A DNA stretch of 64,000 bases from Rhodobacteraceae bacterium Alg238-R152 (GTDB lineage: Bacteria > Pseudomonadota > Alphaproteobacteria > Rhodobacterales > Rhodobacteraceae): positions 248,001-312,000 of the forward strand of contig UNRJ01000001.1 in assembly GCA_900537125.1 (NCBI GenBank). The letters run 5' to 3'. Under the pieces are notes generated by a model. It made no database searches. It was not told the origin of the DNA and saw only the letters and a program-made list of their open reading frames with translations. Shown here piece after piece: positions 1-8,884 of this stretch. Position 1 is the stretch's first letter, and every line of letters starts with the position of its first letter. The translations under genes and the position numbers were made by a program.

Positions 1-40
1 CTCGCCAAAGGGTAAGTTGAGGCGATAGAGATTGTTCAAA

Positions 41-68
41 GCGCGCCGGACAACCGGCGCGCTTTTTT
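41..68 (+). terminator. Rho-independent terminator of a gene upstream of the window
   Basis: A 9-bp GC-only stem (GCGCGCCGG, loop ACAA, CCGGCGCGC) is followed by six T. It reads on the + strand. The first 15 bases can be read as Leu-Ala-Lys-Gly-stop, so a + strand gene may end just outside the window, but 15 bases are too few to name it. The stem may also serve the convergent methyltransferase gene, which ends at base 70. Confidence 0.85.
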
Positions 69-69
69 G

Positions 70-1608
70 TTACTGGCCTAGATGGATTTTAAACCGCGTG
101 CGAATGGCGTGATCTACATCGGGCGCAAAACGAGCCTCTGCACGCTGAGACAAAATCTCCTGTTTGCGTGCCGTGGCTTTTTCTAAGAGGTCAGGCTTGC
201 CAATTTCGGCCCATTCTTTGGGTGAGGTTCGGTCGCCAAGCATTGGATAAACATGATCTTTTTGCATGCGACTGAGAGTGGCGTCGGTGCCAAGATAGTG
301 GCCGGGTCCGTCTTGGCAAACGCTTCGGATCTGGTCCAGTGCGAGGGTTTCATCGTCGACCTCGATGCCACGTACACAGCGTAACGCCTGTCCAATTATA
401 TCATCGCTGAGGATGAGGCTTTCGTGGCAGAAACCAAGCAGAGACGCGTGCATGCCTGCGGCTTCGTAGACCATATTGAGGCCGGACAGCCCCGCCATGA
501 CGTTTGAGCACATCTGTTCCCAGCCAGCCTGCATGTCCGGTAATTTGCTGTCGGCAATCCCGGCTGCTGCACCACCGGGCAAACCGTAGAATTTGTGCAT
601 TTGAGCGCAACCGGCTGAGAGCAGCGCCTGCTCGCCAGACCCGCCGGTCATGGCTCCGGTCCGCAGGTCGAGGCCAAAAGGCCAGGTTCCAAAAATCGCT
701 GGGTGACCCGGTGTAAGCGCATTGACGTAAATGATGCCGGCGAGGCATTCAGCGGTGGCCTGTACAATGGCGCCGGCGATGGTTGACGGCGCTGTGGCAC
801 CCGCCATTCCCGCCGACAGCAGCAGTACCGGCATACCGCCACGGATACAGGCCTCCATGACCTCGCAGCTTTCCGTGGCAAACTTCATGGGAGGGACAAC
901 AAAACAGTTGGAATTACTGACAAAGGGCCGTTCCCGCCACTTGTCTTCTCCTCCGGCAATCATGTGCAACATTTCCAAGGCGTCGGGCACAAAGCTTGGG
1001 TCCGTGAAGGAGGTGCCGATGTGTTTCATTGTACCGGAACAGCAGGCGTAGACAGTGTTCAAATCCATCTCGTGATTGTCGAGTATGTCGCGTGCCACCA
1101 TCGGACGCTGCAAGAAGTGAATGTTGTCGAGCTGATCTGTGATACGGGCGGCGTCGTGCAAATCTTGCAGGCTGCTGTCGCGGTACTCCCGTCCGTGCAC
1201 GTCGACCATATGAACCGCCGCACCAGCCGTGCCAAAATGCACCCGATTGCCGGAAAGTTTGAGGTCATTTTTTGGGTCTCGGCCCGGTAGAGTGATGCTT
1301 TTGCAGGCTTTTGCCAACATGTCCTCTACCAAGGCTCGCGGGAAGCGCAGACGGCCATCATCGCCCAAAACAGCACCTGCGCCGGTCATAATGTCGATGC
1401 CAGATTGTGGCGCGTCAGCAAGGCCAATTTGTTCAAGGGCGTCCAGCGCGGTTTCGTGGATGCGTTGCATGTCACGCTCCGTCAGCGGCTTGTATTGGCC
1501 ACCTTCCAATCCCGCGCGCACGGGGCGGATGTCTTGCGACAGAGGTGCAGCGCGCGCAGCACGACGGGCGGAACGGCCGCCGGAGCGGCGGGGAGATTGT
1601 GCATTCAT
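70..1608 (-). CDS. Trimethylamine methyltransferase (MttB) family protein, non-pyrrolysine type
   Basis: This 512-residue cytoplasmic protein belongs to the MttB superfamily, TIM-barrel methyltransferases that move a methyl group from a quaternary or tertiary amine to a corrinoid protein. The true trimethylamine enzyme needs an in-frame amber codon for pyrrolysine. This frame is open throughout, so it belongs to the pyrrolysine-free branch that includes glycine betaine methyltransferases; the substrate here is unknown. The N-terminus (about 25 residues) is rich in Arg, Ala and Ser and looks unstructured. No corrinoid protein gene lies beside it. A short ORF with a strong ribosome binding site sits upstream at 1657-1740. 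The family call is firm; the substrate is open. Confidence 0.88.
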   Translation of the reverse strand: MNAQSPRRSGGRSARRAARAAPLSQDIRPVRAGLEGGQYKPLTERDMQRIHETALDALEQIGLADAPQSGIDIMTGAGAVLGDDGRLRFPRALVEDMLAKACKSITLPGRDPKNDLKLSGNRVHFGTAGAAVHMVDVHGREYRDSSLQDLHDAARITDQLDNIHFLQRPMVARDILDNHEMDLNTVYACCSGTMKHIGTSFTDPSFVPDALEMLHMIAGGEDKWRERPFVSNSNCFVVPPMKFATESCEVMEACIRGGMPVLLLSAGMAGATAPSTIAGAIVQATAECLAGIIYVNALTPGHPAIFGTWPFGLDLRTGAMTGGSGEQALLSAGCAQMHKFYGLPGGAAAGIADSKLPDMQAGWEQMCSNVMAGLSGLNMVYEAAGMHASLLGFCHESLILSDDIIGQALRCVRGIEVDDETLALDQIRSVCQDGPGHYLGTDATLSRMQKDHVYPMLGDRTSPKEWAEIGKPDLLEKATARKQEILSQRAEARFAPDVDHAIRTRFKIHLGQ

Positions 1609-1632
1609 GTGATGTAAGGTCCTGTAAGGGGT

Positions 1633-1651
1633 ATCAAAAACGAGTTTTGAT
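1633..1651. promoter_or_regulatory. Inverted repeat upstream of the MttB-family gene
   Basis: Perfect 7-bp arms ATCAAAA and TTTTGAT are separated by ACGAG. The repeat lies between the putative leader ORF and the methyltransferase start. It could be an operator, or a weak hairpin in the mRNA leader. No regulator can be assigned from sequence alone. Confidence 0.45.
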
Positions 1652-1656
1652 GGTGC

Positions 1657-1740
1657 TTACGGACGACCTCGCGCAGCGCGGCCGCGGTCCGCACCAATGG
1701 TGCGGGACACAAGGTTGATTTTACAGCGCACGCCTTGCAT
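1657..1740 (-). CDS. Putative 27-residue leader peptide upstream of the MttB-family gene
   Basis: A short ORF starts with ATG at 1740, preceded by an AGAGGAGAG ribosome binding site with about 5 bases of spacing. This site is stronger than that of the methyltransferase gene itself. The peptide begins MQGVRCKINLVSR, is rich in Arg and Gly towards its end, and terminates at TAA (1657-1659), about 50 bases before the methyltransferase ATG. Size, position and initiation signal suggest a regulatory upstream ORF. Coding has not been shown, and an incidental ORF in a GC-rich leader remains possible. Confidence 0.4.
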   Translation of the reverse strand: MQGVRCKINLVSRTIGADRGRAARGRP

Positions 1741-1837
1741 TGGTCTCTCCTCTAACAAGGAGTGTGCGAATCTCTCAGCGCTGCGTCATGTCCATTTGCG
1801 ACAGATGTCGTTTTTGAACAAAACGGCGACGCTGAGA

Positions 1838-3025
1838 TCAGGTTTGTGCTTGTCCGGCCAGGTTTTCCGCGTGGCCAACGAGCGTTTGCAAGGCGGTTTT
1901 GAACCTGGCGTCTGCTACGGTCATGGCGACACGCACATGACCCTGCGCGGATTGGCCAAAGCTCTCGCCTGGCATGGTGGCAATGTGATGTGTGTCCAGC
2001 AGAGAATTGGCGAACCCTTCGCCAGACAAACCTGTCGCGCGCACATCGAGCATGATGTACATTGCGCCTTGAGCTGGGATCAAGCCAACGGTGTTTTGTT
2101 CAGCAAGGATCTCGCGGGCCAATTCACGTCGCCTGCGGAACGGTGCCGCAACCTCTTCTTCGAGGCCATCGCCTTGTACCAGCGCAAAAACGGCGGCGTC
2201 CTGAATAAAGCCGGGCACGCCGTAGGTGGTGTGGGTGGCGAGGTTGATCAGATGCGTGATCACCTCTTTTGGTGCGGCAATCCAGCCAATGCGGGAGCCG
2301 GTCATGGCGTGGGACTTGGACATGGACCCTACCACAAGGGTGCGTTCTGCCATGCCAGGCAGCGCCCGTGGGCTGAAGTGTTCGCCGTCCCAGACTTGTG
2401 TGTCATAGACCTCATCAGAGATCAGCCAGAGATCGTGCTCTTTGCAAACCTGCGCAATGCCTTCAAGCGTGTCGCGGCCATAAACCGTACCAGTTGGGTT
2501 GTTGGGTGTGTTGATCAAAAGGGACGCAGCGCCCTTGGCGGCTTCTTCGGCAATCTCCTCTGGCTTGGGCTTAAATGCATTGGAGGCATGGGTTTGGATC
2601 GGAACGGGGTCCGCGCCGACACCGCGAATGGTGCCGGGGTAGGTGGCATAGTAGGGGTCGATATAGAGGGCGCGGTCACCGGGTGAGCAGGTGGCGGTAT
2701 GGGCTGCAAAGAGGGCAGATTGCCCCCCTGGTGTGATCAGGATGTTTTCATAAGTTGTGGGCACGCCGGTGCGTTCGGTCAGGCGGGCCGCGACGGATTC
2801 GCGCATTTCTTGTGTGCCGGGCACCATGGCGTAACCGGTATGGCCACCACGCGCAGATTGATCCATCGCCGTGAGGATCACCGGGTCCGTGCGGATGTCG
2901 TGTTCGCCGATGGTCAATTCGGTCACGTCGACACCTTTGGCAATCATACGTCGGGCCTTATAAAACACCTCCCAGCCGTCTGAACCGCCTTCTGTGATAT
3001 TGGTGATGCGCTGCGAAAGATTCAT
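1838..3025 (-). CDS. Pyridoxal phosphate-dependent aminotransferase, class I/II
   Basis: A 395-residue fold-type I aminotransferase. Visible signatures are NTPNNPTG, the cofactor-binding Asp/Tyr in SDEVYD, the Schiff-base lysine in SMSKSHAMTGSRIGW, and the substrate-carboxylate Arg near the C-terminus (HVRVAMT). The ATG at 3025 is chosen because AAGGAG lies 8 bases upstream. A GTG at 3034 in the same frame abuts that site and is less likely. Substrate specificity cannot be read from sequence; aspartate, aromatic or alanine-type are all possible. It lies upstream of, and on the same strand as, the MttB-family gene with 97 bases before the putative leader ORF, so co-transcription is possible but unproven. 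Confidence 0.88.
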   Translation of the reverse strand: MNLSQRITNITEGGSDGWEVFYKARRMIAKGVDVTELTIGEHDIRTDPVILTAMDQSARGGHTGYAMVPGTQEMRESVAARLTERTGVPTTYENILITPGGQSALFAAHTATCSPGDRALYIDPYYATYPGTIRGVGADPVPIQTHASNAFKPKPEEIAEEAAKGAASLLINTPNNPTGTVYGRDTLEGIAQVCKEHDLWLISDEVYDTQVWDGEHFSPRALPGMAERTLVVGSMSKSHAMTGSRIGWIAAPKEVITHLINLATHTTYGVPGFIQDAAVFALVQGDGLEEEVAAPFRRRRELAREILAEQNTVGLIPAQGAMYIMLDVRATGLSGEGFANSLLDTHHIATMPGESFGQSAQGHVRVAMTVADARFKTALQTLVGHAENLAGQAQT

Positions 3026-3170
3026 GTCCCGCACTCCTTATTGTCCTTTGTGTCCGTGGTGACAGAGGGCAGGAGAACAAGTCAAATTCAATGTCGTGAT
3101 AGGGGGTATTTCCGTCGCGGCGATGTCGGAAACGCAGGACGGGGTGTCGGATTTGGCCGCCGGAAAAGAG

Positions 3171-3228
3171 GGCTTTGCCCCCGTCGCAGCAGGCTATGAC
3201 TCCCCCAGGATATTTGAGGCAAGAAGAA
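3171..3228 (+). repeat. Dispersed GC-rich repeat, copy 1
   Basis: An intergenic element with a head hairpin (GGGCTTTGCCCCC) and a conserved tail at 3202-3228: a C-run, AGGATATTTGAGG, then CAAGAAGAA. It matches the tails at 15373-15400 and 20029-20057, and in reverse at 20073-20103. It sits just past the stop codon of soxR in the gap before the aminotransferase gene. Confidence 0.75.
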
Positions 3229-3236
3229 ACTTGGGG

Positions 3237-3716
3237 CTACAGGTCCGATGGCGTGTCGCCCATCAAGTAGCGCGGGCCGGTGCCGCGGGAGCGGGCACGG
3301 TCGTCCGGGTTGTAGAGTTTGCAGTTGGACAGGCTGAGGCAGCCGCATCCAATGCAGCCATCAAGTTGATCCCGCAGTTTGGTCATTTGGGCGATGCGGG
3401 CGTCGAGGTCTTTGCGGAACTTTTCGGAGATGGCCTGCCAATCTGCTTTGGTGGGCGTGCGATGGGCGGGAAGACTGTCCAAAGCGATGCGAATTTCCGC
3501 GATGGAAAAACCCAGAGACTGCGAAATCATCACAAATGACAGGCGGCGGATATCAGCCCGTTCATAGCGGCGCTGTCCAGTGTCGGTGCGATGCGGGTGC
3601 ACAATGCCTTCTTCCTCATAGTAGCGGATGGCGGAAGGGGCGAGCCCAGTGCGCTCAGAGATAAATCCGATAGTCAAACCGGTTGGGCGTAGGCGAAGTT
3701 TTGGTTTCTGTTTCAT
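3237..3716 (-). CDS. soxR: Redox-sensitive transcriptional activator SoxR
   Basis: A 159-residue MerR-family regulator. An N-terminal winged helix (about residues 13-60, with SAIRYYEEEG) is followed by a dimerisation helix and the [2Fe-2S] motif C-x2-C-x-C-x5-C at Cys121, Cys124, Cys126 and Cys132, which defines SoxR within the family. Oxidation of the cluster by redox-cycling compounds or nitric oxide activates SoxR while it is DNA-bound. It is divergent from the VOC protein gene, and the shared intergenic region holds a recognisable SoxR box (3752-3769). As in many non-enteric bacteria, the target here is expected to be a resistance or export gene. There is no soxS in the window. Confidence 0.95.
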   Translation of the reverse strand: MKQKPKLRLRPTGLTIGFISERTGLAPSAIRYYEEEGIVHPHRTDTGQRRYERADIRRLSFVMISQSLGFSIAEIRIALDSLPAHRTPTKADWQAISEKFRKDLDARIAQMTKLRDQLDGCIGCGCLSLSNCKLYNPDDRARSRGTGPRYLMGDTPSDL

Positions 3717-3747
3717 TATCTATCTGAATTTAAACAATTAGAATTTC

Positions 3748-3778
3748 TTGTGGTGAAGTTAACTTGAGGAATTAGTCT
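3748..3778 (+). promoter_or_regulatory. SoxR-dependent promoter with SoxR box
   Basis: Bases 3752-3769 (GGTGAAGTTAACTTGAGG) match the E. coli soxS box CCTCAAGTTAACTTGAGG at 15 of 18 positions, including the whole right half. Flanking hexamers TTGTGG (3748-3753) and TAGTCT (3773-3778) are separated by 19 bp, the overlong spacer typical of MerR/SoxR-activated promoters. It would drive the VOC-EamA pair starting at 3815. Confidence 0.8.
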
Positions 3779-3814
3779 GAGTCCATAGAGAAATTCTGAG
3801 GAAGGACCAGAGCC

Positions 3815-4189
3815 ATGAAACTTGAGCATGTAAACCTGACGGTACGGGACCCAAAAGCAACTGCAGCGATCCTGTGTGAGCTGTTTGATTGGCAGGTCCG
3901 TTGGGAAGGCGAGTCGATTTATGGTGGCCACACCGTGCATGTGGGTGACACCGAGAGTTATCTGGCGCTTTATGCGCCACCTAAAGAAATCCAAAACGCA
4001 GAAGAAAGTTATTATCGGGCGGGTGGATTGAACCACATCGGCATTGTCGTTGCCGACCTGGATATGGTGGAAAAACGTGTGAAAGCGGCAGGGTTTGTGC
4101 CTGGCAACCATGCGGACTACGAGCCGGGTACGCGGTTCTATTTCGATGGGCCGGATGCCGTCGAGTACGAGGTGATCAGTTATGCCTGA
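3815..4189 (+). CDS. VOC (glyoxalase/bleomycin-resistance) family protein
   Basis: A 124-residue single-unit vicinal oxygen chelate protein. It starts MKLEHVNLTVRD, with a His near the N-terminus, has a second metal-ligand-like His in GLNHIGIVV, and ends with an acidic residue in VEYEVISY. Such proteins are metal-dependent lyases or dioxygenases, or bind drugs. GAGGAAGGA about 8 bases upstream supports this start. Its last 8 bases overlap the exporter gene, so the two are translationally coupled. Control by SoxR suggests it handles a redox-active or electrophilic compound; the substrate is not known. Confidence 0.85.
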   Translation: MKLEHVNLTVRDPKATAAILCELFDWQVRWEGESIYGGHTVHVGDTESYLALYAPPKEIQNAEESYYRAGGLNHIGIVVADLDMVEKRVKAAGFVPGNHADYEPGTRFYFDGPDAVEYEVISYA

Positions 4190-5216
4190 GTTGCAGAAAG
4201 CCGGCCCCATCGGATTGCTGATCTGGTGTGGCACCTTGCTGGGCGTGGGGTTCCCGCTCAGCAAGCTGTCCGCGGCGGCGGGCGTGCCGCCCATGGTCTG
4301 GGCGCTTTTGGTGTCTGTTGGCACTTGTACAGCGCTGTTTCCCTTTGTGGCATTGCGCGGGCAGTTGCGCCTGCCGCGGGGGCAGTTGCTGCGCTATGTG
4401 TTGGTGACCGGATTGGTGACCTCGGCGGGGATCAATGTGATTATCTTTGGCTTGGTGCCCAAATTGGGCGCGGGGCAGGTGGGTATGATGTTTGCCTTGT
4501 CACCGGTGGCCACTTTGGCGGTTTCCTCTTTGTTTGGCCTCAAAACGCCCTCGCGGTTGGGGCTGTTTGGTATCTCGTTTGGGTTGGTTGGCGCGCTGAT
4601 GGTGGCCTTTGGGCGTGGCGGCGTTGAAGGCACGTTGCTTTGGTCTCTGGTCGGGCTGACCATTCCGGTGATCCTGGCGGCTGGCAATGTCTATCGCACG
4701 TTGGATTGGCCCGAGGGAGAACATCCGATTGCCTTGGCGTTTTGGAGCCAGATGGTGTCGATTGTTGCCTTGGTTGTCGTGATGGTCGCACGTGGTGAAG
4801 GTATTGCGCTGCATACCGTGGCGGAGGTTCCTTGGGCGGCAACCGCCCAGATGGCGGCGGCGGCTTTGACCATTCCGGCGTTTTTCCAACTGCAACGGGT
4901 CGGTGGACCGGTGATGTTGAGCCAGATTGGCTATGTCGCAGCGGCTGTGGGTTTGATTGTTGGCGTGGCTTTGCTGGGTGAACGCTACGGGCCTGTGAGC
5001 TGGCTTGGTGCAGGCGTCACGGCTGTTGGCATTGCCTTGACCATTCTGGCGCAGACCGGGCGATCCATCGCGATACCTAAGGCCTTCCCGCTGGGGCGGT
5101 TGACCCGGGCTAAACTGTGGATTGGGGATGCATGTGAGAAGCAACGTGTGCCCCAGCAGGCCACTTTGTTAGCTGCGCGGCGGCAGGCTGTTCTGAAGCT
5201 TCTTCGTCAGGCCTGA
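4182..5216 (+). CDS. EamA/DMT-family exporter
   Basis: A 344-residue inner-membrane protein with about ten hydrophobic segments arranged as two EamA halves (about residues 8-140 and 155-295), followed by a basic, Ala-rich cytoplasmic tail of about 45 residues that most DMT transporters lack. It overlaps the VOC gene by 8 bases (ATGCCTGA) and so forms a two-gene operon behind the SoxR box. The likely role is export of a toxic or redox-active small molecule or its modified product. The 3' end overlaps the convergent MmcQ/YjbR gene by 48 bases, within the tail region, so the extension may be recent. Confidence 0.85.
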   Translation: MPELQKAGPIGLLIWCGTLLGVGFPLSKLSAAAGVPPMVWALLVSVGTCTALFPFVALRGQLRLPRGQLLRYVLVTGLVTSAGINVIIFGLVPKLGAGQVGMMFALSPVATLAVSSLFGLKTPSRLGLFGISFGLVGALMVAFGRGGVEGTLLWSLVGLTIPVILAAGNVYRTLDWPEGEHPIALAFWSQMVSIVALVVVMVARGEGIALHTVAEVPWAATAQMAAAALTIPAFFQLQRVGGPVMLSQIGYVAAAVGLIVGVALLGERYGPVSWLGAGVTAVGIALTILAQTGRSIAIPKAFPLGRLTRAKLWIGDACEKQRVPQQATLLAARRQAVLKLLRQA

Positions 5217-5513
5217 GCGCACAATGTCATAAGACACTGCCAGACGGTGGCGCAGTTCTTCTGTGTCACCGTCAAGCGGGAGGTGGATCCAGCTGCGGTG
5301 GAAATAGGGGGCTTTGATGCCGATACCCAAGTCAATCAACATCTGCGCGGTCTCAACGCTGTCGGTTTTCACGGACACGCCGGTGTTGGCATGGCCAATG
5401 CAGGCAAACATTTTCCCACCCACTTTCCAGGCGTCGTGTTCTCCGCTGGACGGATCAGACAGCTCCGCGCCAGGGAAATTTGTGCAAATGGCATTTATTG
5501 TGTCTCGGCTCAT
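5169..5513 (-). CDS. MmcQ/YjbR family protein
   Basis: A 114-residue protein of the MmcQ/YjbR family, which has a CyaY-like fold and is often annotated as DNA-binding. Typical features are the early FPGAE segment, a WKVGGKMFA strand and the late FHRSWIHLPLDG. The ATG at 5513 is preferred over an in-frame TTG at 5531; neither has a clear ribosome binding site. Its molecular function is not known. The end overlaps the convergent exporter gene by 48 bases. Confidence 0.75.
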   Translation of the reverse strand: MSRDTINAICTNFPGAELSDPSSGEHDAWKVGGKMFACIGHANTGVSVKTDSVETAQMLIDLGIGIKAPYFHRSWIHLPLDGDTEELRHRLAVSYDIVRSGLTKKLQNSLPPRS

Positions 5514-5733
5514 GGGTGCAAGGTGGGACAAGCGCTTACGAAGGTCAATTCAAAGCTGAGAGGCTTGACCAGAGATCGCCCGACGCATAGGGTCGCCCCT
5601 ATGAACACGGCACGCATCATCATTATTTGCTGCATTACCTGCTGACATTGTCAGGCGGGCTGTTCTTCTATTTCAAACATGTTTGAGAATTGGTAAGCCC
5701 GCCACGGACCAACCGTGTGCTGAGGAGCCACTT

Positions 5734-7149
5734 ATGACTGAGATCAAGCTGCACAATACGCTGAAACGCCGCAAAGAGGTGTTTGAGCCAATCGATCCTG
5801 AAAATGTGCGGATGTATGTCTGTGGACCAACGGTGTATGACCGCGCGCACATTGGCAATGCGCGGCCTGTGGTGGTGTTTGACGTGCTCTATCGCTTGCT
5901 GCGGGTGGTCTATGGCGCCGATCAGGTGACCTACGTGCGCAACTTCACCGACGTGGATGACAAGATCAACACGCGGGCGGCGGAGAGCGGGCGCAGCATA
6001 GGCGAGATCACAGCGGAAACCACACAGTGGTATCTCGACGACATGGGCGCGTTGGGGGCGATGGAGCCCAACCACATGCCACGTGCCACGCAGTACATTG
6101 GTGAGATGATCACCATGATCGAAAAGCTGATTGCGGATGGCTTTGCCTATGCCCACGAGGGCCACGTGCTGTTCCGGGTGCGCAAGTATGACGACTACGG
6201 CAAGCTCTCGGGTCGGTCTGTGGACGACATGATCGCCGGCGCGCGGGTTGAGGTGGCGAGCTACAAAGAAGATCCGATGGATTTTGTGCTGTGGAAGCCG
6301 TCTGATGACACCATTCCGGGCTGGGACAGCCCTTGGGGGCGGGGGCGTCCGGGCTGGCATATCGAATGCTCGGCCATGTCCTACGAGTTGTTGGGTGCGC
6401 ATTTTGACATTCACGGCGGCGGCAACGATTTGATGTTCCCGCACCACGAAAATGAGATTGCACAGAGCTGCTGCGCCAATGGTGGGCAGCAGATGGCGAA
6501 CTACTGGCTGCACAATGAGATGCTGCAGGTGGAAGGCAAGAAGATGTCCAAGTCTTTGGGCAACTTCTTCACTGTGCGCGACTTGTTGGATGGACATGAC
6601 GGCAATCCGGGTGTGCCGGGCGAGGTGATCCGTTTTGTGTTTCTGAGCACGCATTACGGCAAACCGATGGACTGGACCGCGAAGAAGGCTGCCGAGGCAG
6701 AGGTCACGCTGCGCAAATGGCGTGGCCTGGTGGAAGGATCAGAGCCGATTGGCGTGGATCAGCAGGTGCTGGATGCGGTGACGGATGATTTGAACACTGC
6801 AGGGGCATTGGCGCGGTTGCATGCGATGGCCAAAGAAATCGCTGCCAATCCGCAGAAAGATTGCTTCTATGAGAAAGGTGTTTTCTTGGGCTCGGCGCAG
6901 TTGCTGGGTCTGTTGACGGATGAATTGGCGGACTGGGTAAAAATCGGGGACGTCGATCTGAGCGCTTTGGCAGACAAGCTGGCTGGATTGCGGGTTGCAG
7001 CTATGGAGAGCAAGGACTTTGCGCCGGTGGATGCGCTGAAGTCAGCCTTGCTTGAGGCCGGTGTCGAAGTCCGAATGAGCAAAGCCGGTGTGGAACTGTC
7101 TCCGGCGGCGGGATTTGACGAGAGTAAGCTGGCAGGACTGCTGGACTAA
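5734..7149 (+). CDS. cysS: Cysteine--tRNA ligase
   Basis: A 471-residue class I aminoacyl-tRNA synthetase that charges tRNA-Cys. The HIGH motif reads HIGN (in [12 protein letters not shown]), zinc ligands are suggested by CGPT near the start, WHIECSAM and the HHENE segment, and KMSKS is present in [15 protein letters not shown]-like anticodon-binding region follows. The ATG at 5734 has GAGGAG 6 bases upstream. An in-frame upstream start at 5683 would add 17 residues not typical of the family. A terminator follows at 7158. Confidence 0.97.
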   Translation: MTEIKLHNTLKRRKEVFEPIDPENVRMYVCGPTVYDRAHIGNARPVVVFDVLYRLLRVVYGADQVTYVRNFTDVDDKINTRAAESGRSIGEITAETTQWYLDDMGALGAMEPNHMPRATQYIGEMITMIEKLIADGFAYAHEGHVLFRVRKYDDYGKLSGRSVDDMIAGARVEVASYKEDPMDFVLWKPSDDTIPGWDSPWGRGRPGWHIECSAMSYELLGAHFDIHGGGNDLMFPHHENEIAQSCCANGGQQMANYWLHNEMLQVEGKKMSKSLGNFFTVRDLLDGHDGNPGVPGEVIRFVFLSTHYGKPMDWTAKKAAEAEVTLRKWRGLVEGSEPIGVDQQVLDAVTDDLNTAGALARLHAMAKEIAANPQKDCFYEKGVFLGSAQLLGLLTDELADWVKIGDVDLSALADKLAGLRVAAMESKDFAPVDALKSALLEAGVEVRMSKAGVELSPAAGFDESKLAGLLD

Positions 7150-7157
7150 GACAAACA

Positions 7158-7186
7158 GGCGTGCGCAGGCAAGCGCGCGCCTTTTT
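7158..7186 (+). terminator. Terminator after cysS
   Basis: Nine paired bases, including one G-T pair (GGCGTGCGC with GCGCGCGCC), enclose AGGCAA and are followed by five T. It is placed 9 bases after the cysS stop. Confidence 0.8.
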
Positions 7187-7234
7187 CGTGTGGGCGATCC
7201 GGCCTGCATTTGAGACACAGCGGAAGGCCAAGCT

Positions 7235-8884
7235 ATGCGCAAGGAACGCCTCTATCTCTACGACACCACGCTGCGTGATGGGCAGCAGACACAGGGTGTG
7301 CAGTTTTCCACCGGTGAAAAGGCGCAGATTGCGGCGGCCTTGGACGCGATGGGCATCGATTACATCGAAGGTGGCTGGCCGGGGGCAAACCCAACCGATA
7401 GCGATTTTTTTGACTCCAAACCCAAGTTGAAAGCGACTTTCACAGCTTTTGGCATGACCAAACGCGCGGGCATGTCGGCGGAGAACGATGATGTGCTGGC
7501 GGCGGTGATGAACGCGGGCACAGAGGCCGTCTGTCTGGTGGGCAAGACCCACGATTTCCACGTGACCAAGGCGCTTGGCATCACGTTGGCGGAAAACACC
7601 GAAAACGTCGCTAAGTCCGTGGCCTATATGGTGGCGCAGGGGCGAGAAGCCTTGTTTGATGCGGAGCATTTCTTTGACGGCTACAAAGCCAATCCGAATT
7701 ATGCGCTGGAGGTTGTGACAGCCGCCTACGCGGCTGGTGCCCGTTGGGTTGTGTTGTGTGACACCAATGGTGGGGCGTTGCCGCGTGAGGTCTATGAGAT
7801 CACCAAAGCGGTGATTGCGGCAGGTATTCCGGGTGATCATCTGGGCATTCATACCCACAATGACACGGAGCACGCTGTGGCCAATTCCTTGGCGGCGGTT
7901 GATGCGGGCGCGCGTCAGGTGCAGGGCACGTTGAACGGGCTTGGTGAGCGCTGTGGCAATGCGAACCTGACCACGCTGATCCCGACGCTGCTGCTCAAAG
8001 AACCTTACGCCAGCACGCTTGAGATTGGGGTGAGTGTTGAGACGCTGGAAGGGCTCACGCGCGCCAGCCGGATGTTGGACGACATACTCAATCGCGTGCC
8101 CATGCGGCAGGCGGCGTATGTCGGGGCCAGTGCCTTTGCCCATAAAGCTGGCTTACACGCCAGTGCGATCCTGAAAGATCCAAGCACCTATGAGCACATT
8201 GATCCTGCGGTGGTGGGCAATGAGCGGGTCATTCCGATGTCCAATCAAGCCGGGCAGAGCAACCTGCGCAAACGGTTGGCGGATGCGGGGTTGGAGGTCG
8301 AAAAAGGTAACCCGGCGCTTGGGGACATTCTCAATCGGATCAAAGACGCTGAGGCGCGTGGGTACTCCTATGATACGGCGCAGGCGAGTTTTGAGCTGTT
8401 GGCGCGCGATGCCTTGGGACTGGGTGAGAGCTTCTTTGACGTGGAGCGCTACCGCGTGATTTCGGAGCGCCGCCGTAATGCGCGCGGGCATCTTGTGGTG
8501 GAAAGCGAAGCGGTTGTGACGGTGCAGCTGCCAAACGGTCAAAAAACCACCAGCTACTTCAAAAATGACCACGCTGACGAGATGAGCGACGAGGGGCCCG
8601 TAAACGCCCTGTGGCAGGCGCTCAAATCGGATCTGGGACCCTATCAACAGGTCATAGATGATGTGCGTCTGGTCGATTTTAAAGTGCGGATCACCAATGG
8701 CGGCACAGAGGCGGTTACGCGGGTCATAATAGACTTTGAGGATGACACCGGGCGGCGATGGGCCACGGTGGGGGTCTCTGCCAATATAGTGGATGCCAGC
8801 TTTGAAGCGCTGTTGGATGCGCTGAATTGGAAGCTGGTGCATGTTGGAACAAAAGTTGCACGTACGTCGGGAGCCTTTGCGTGA
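7235..8884 (+). CDS. cimA: (R)-citramalate synthase
   Basis: A 549-residue protein of the DRE-TIM metallolyase family. It condenses pyruvate and acetyl-CoA to citramalate for the threonine-independent route to isoleucine. The N-terminal barrel shows DTTLRDGQQ (catalytic Arg and metal-binding Asp) and the metal-ligand HTHND motif. The C-terminal third matches a LeuA-type regulatory/dimerisation domain, the usual site of feedback inhibition. GIDYIEGGWPGANP near residue 45 is typical of CimA rather than LeuA. GGAAGG precedes the ATG. The stop overlaps the start of the next gene (GTGA). Confidence 0.93.
   Translation: MRKERLYLYDTTLRDGQQTQGVQFSTGEKAQIAAALDAMGIDYIEGGWPGANPTDSDFFDSKPKLKATFTAFGMTKRAGMSAENDDVLAAVMNAGTEAVCLVGKTHDFHVTKALGITLAENTENVAKSVAYMVAQGREALFDAEHFFDGYKANPNYALEVVTAAYAAGARWVVLCDTNGGALPREVYEITKAVIAAGIPGDHLGIHTHNDTEHAVANSLAAVDAGARQVQGTLNGLGERCGNANLTTLIPTLLLKEPYASTLEIGVSVETLEGLTRASRMLDDILNRVPMRQAAYVGASAFAHKAGLHASAILKDPSTYEHIDPAVVGNERVIPMSNQAGQSNLRKRLADAGLEVEKGNPALGDILNRIKDAEARGYSYDTAQASFELLARDALGLGESFFDVERYRVISERRRNARGHLVVESEAVVTVQLPNGQKTTSYFKNDHADEMSDEGPVNALWQALKSDLGPYQQVIDDVRLVDFKVRITNGGTEAVTRVIIDFEDDTGRRWATVGVSANIVDASFEALLDALNWKLVHVGTKVARTSGAFA

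Noticed and set aside
70..1608. Pyrrolysine-containing trimethylamine methyltransferase
   Set aside because: No in-frame amber codon occurs; the gene is a full-length pyrrolysine-free homologue.
1697..2686. Long open frame on the + strand opposite the aminotransferase gene
   Set aside because: It mirrors the codon pattern of the - strand gene, has no family signature, and the - strand frame has clear PLP-enzyme motifs.
5668..6654. 328-codon - strand open frame opposite cysS
   Set aside because: His/Arg-rich antisense product without any motif.
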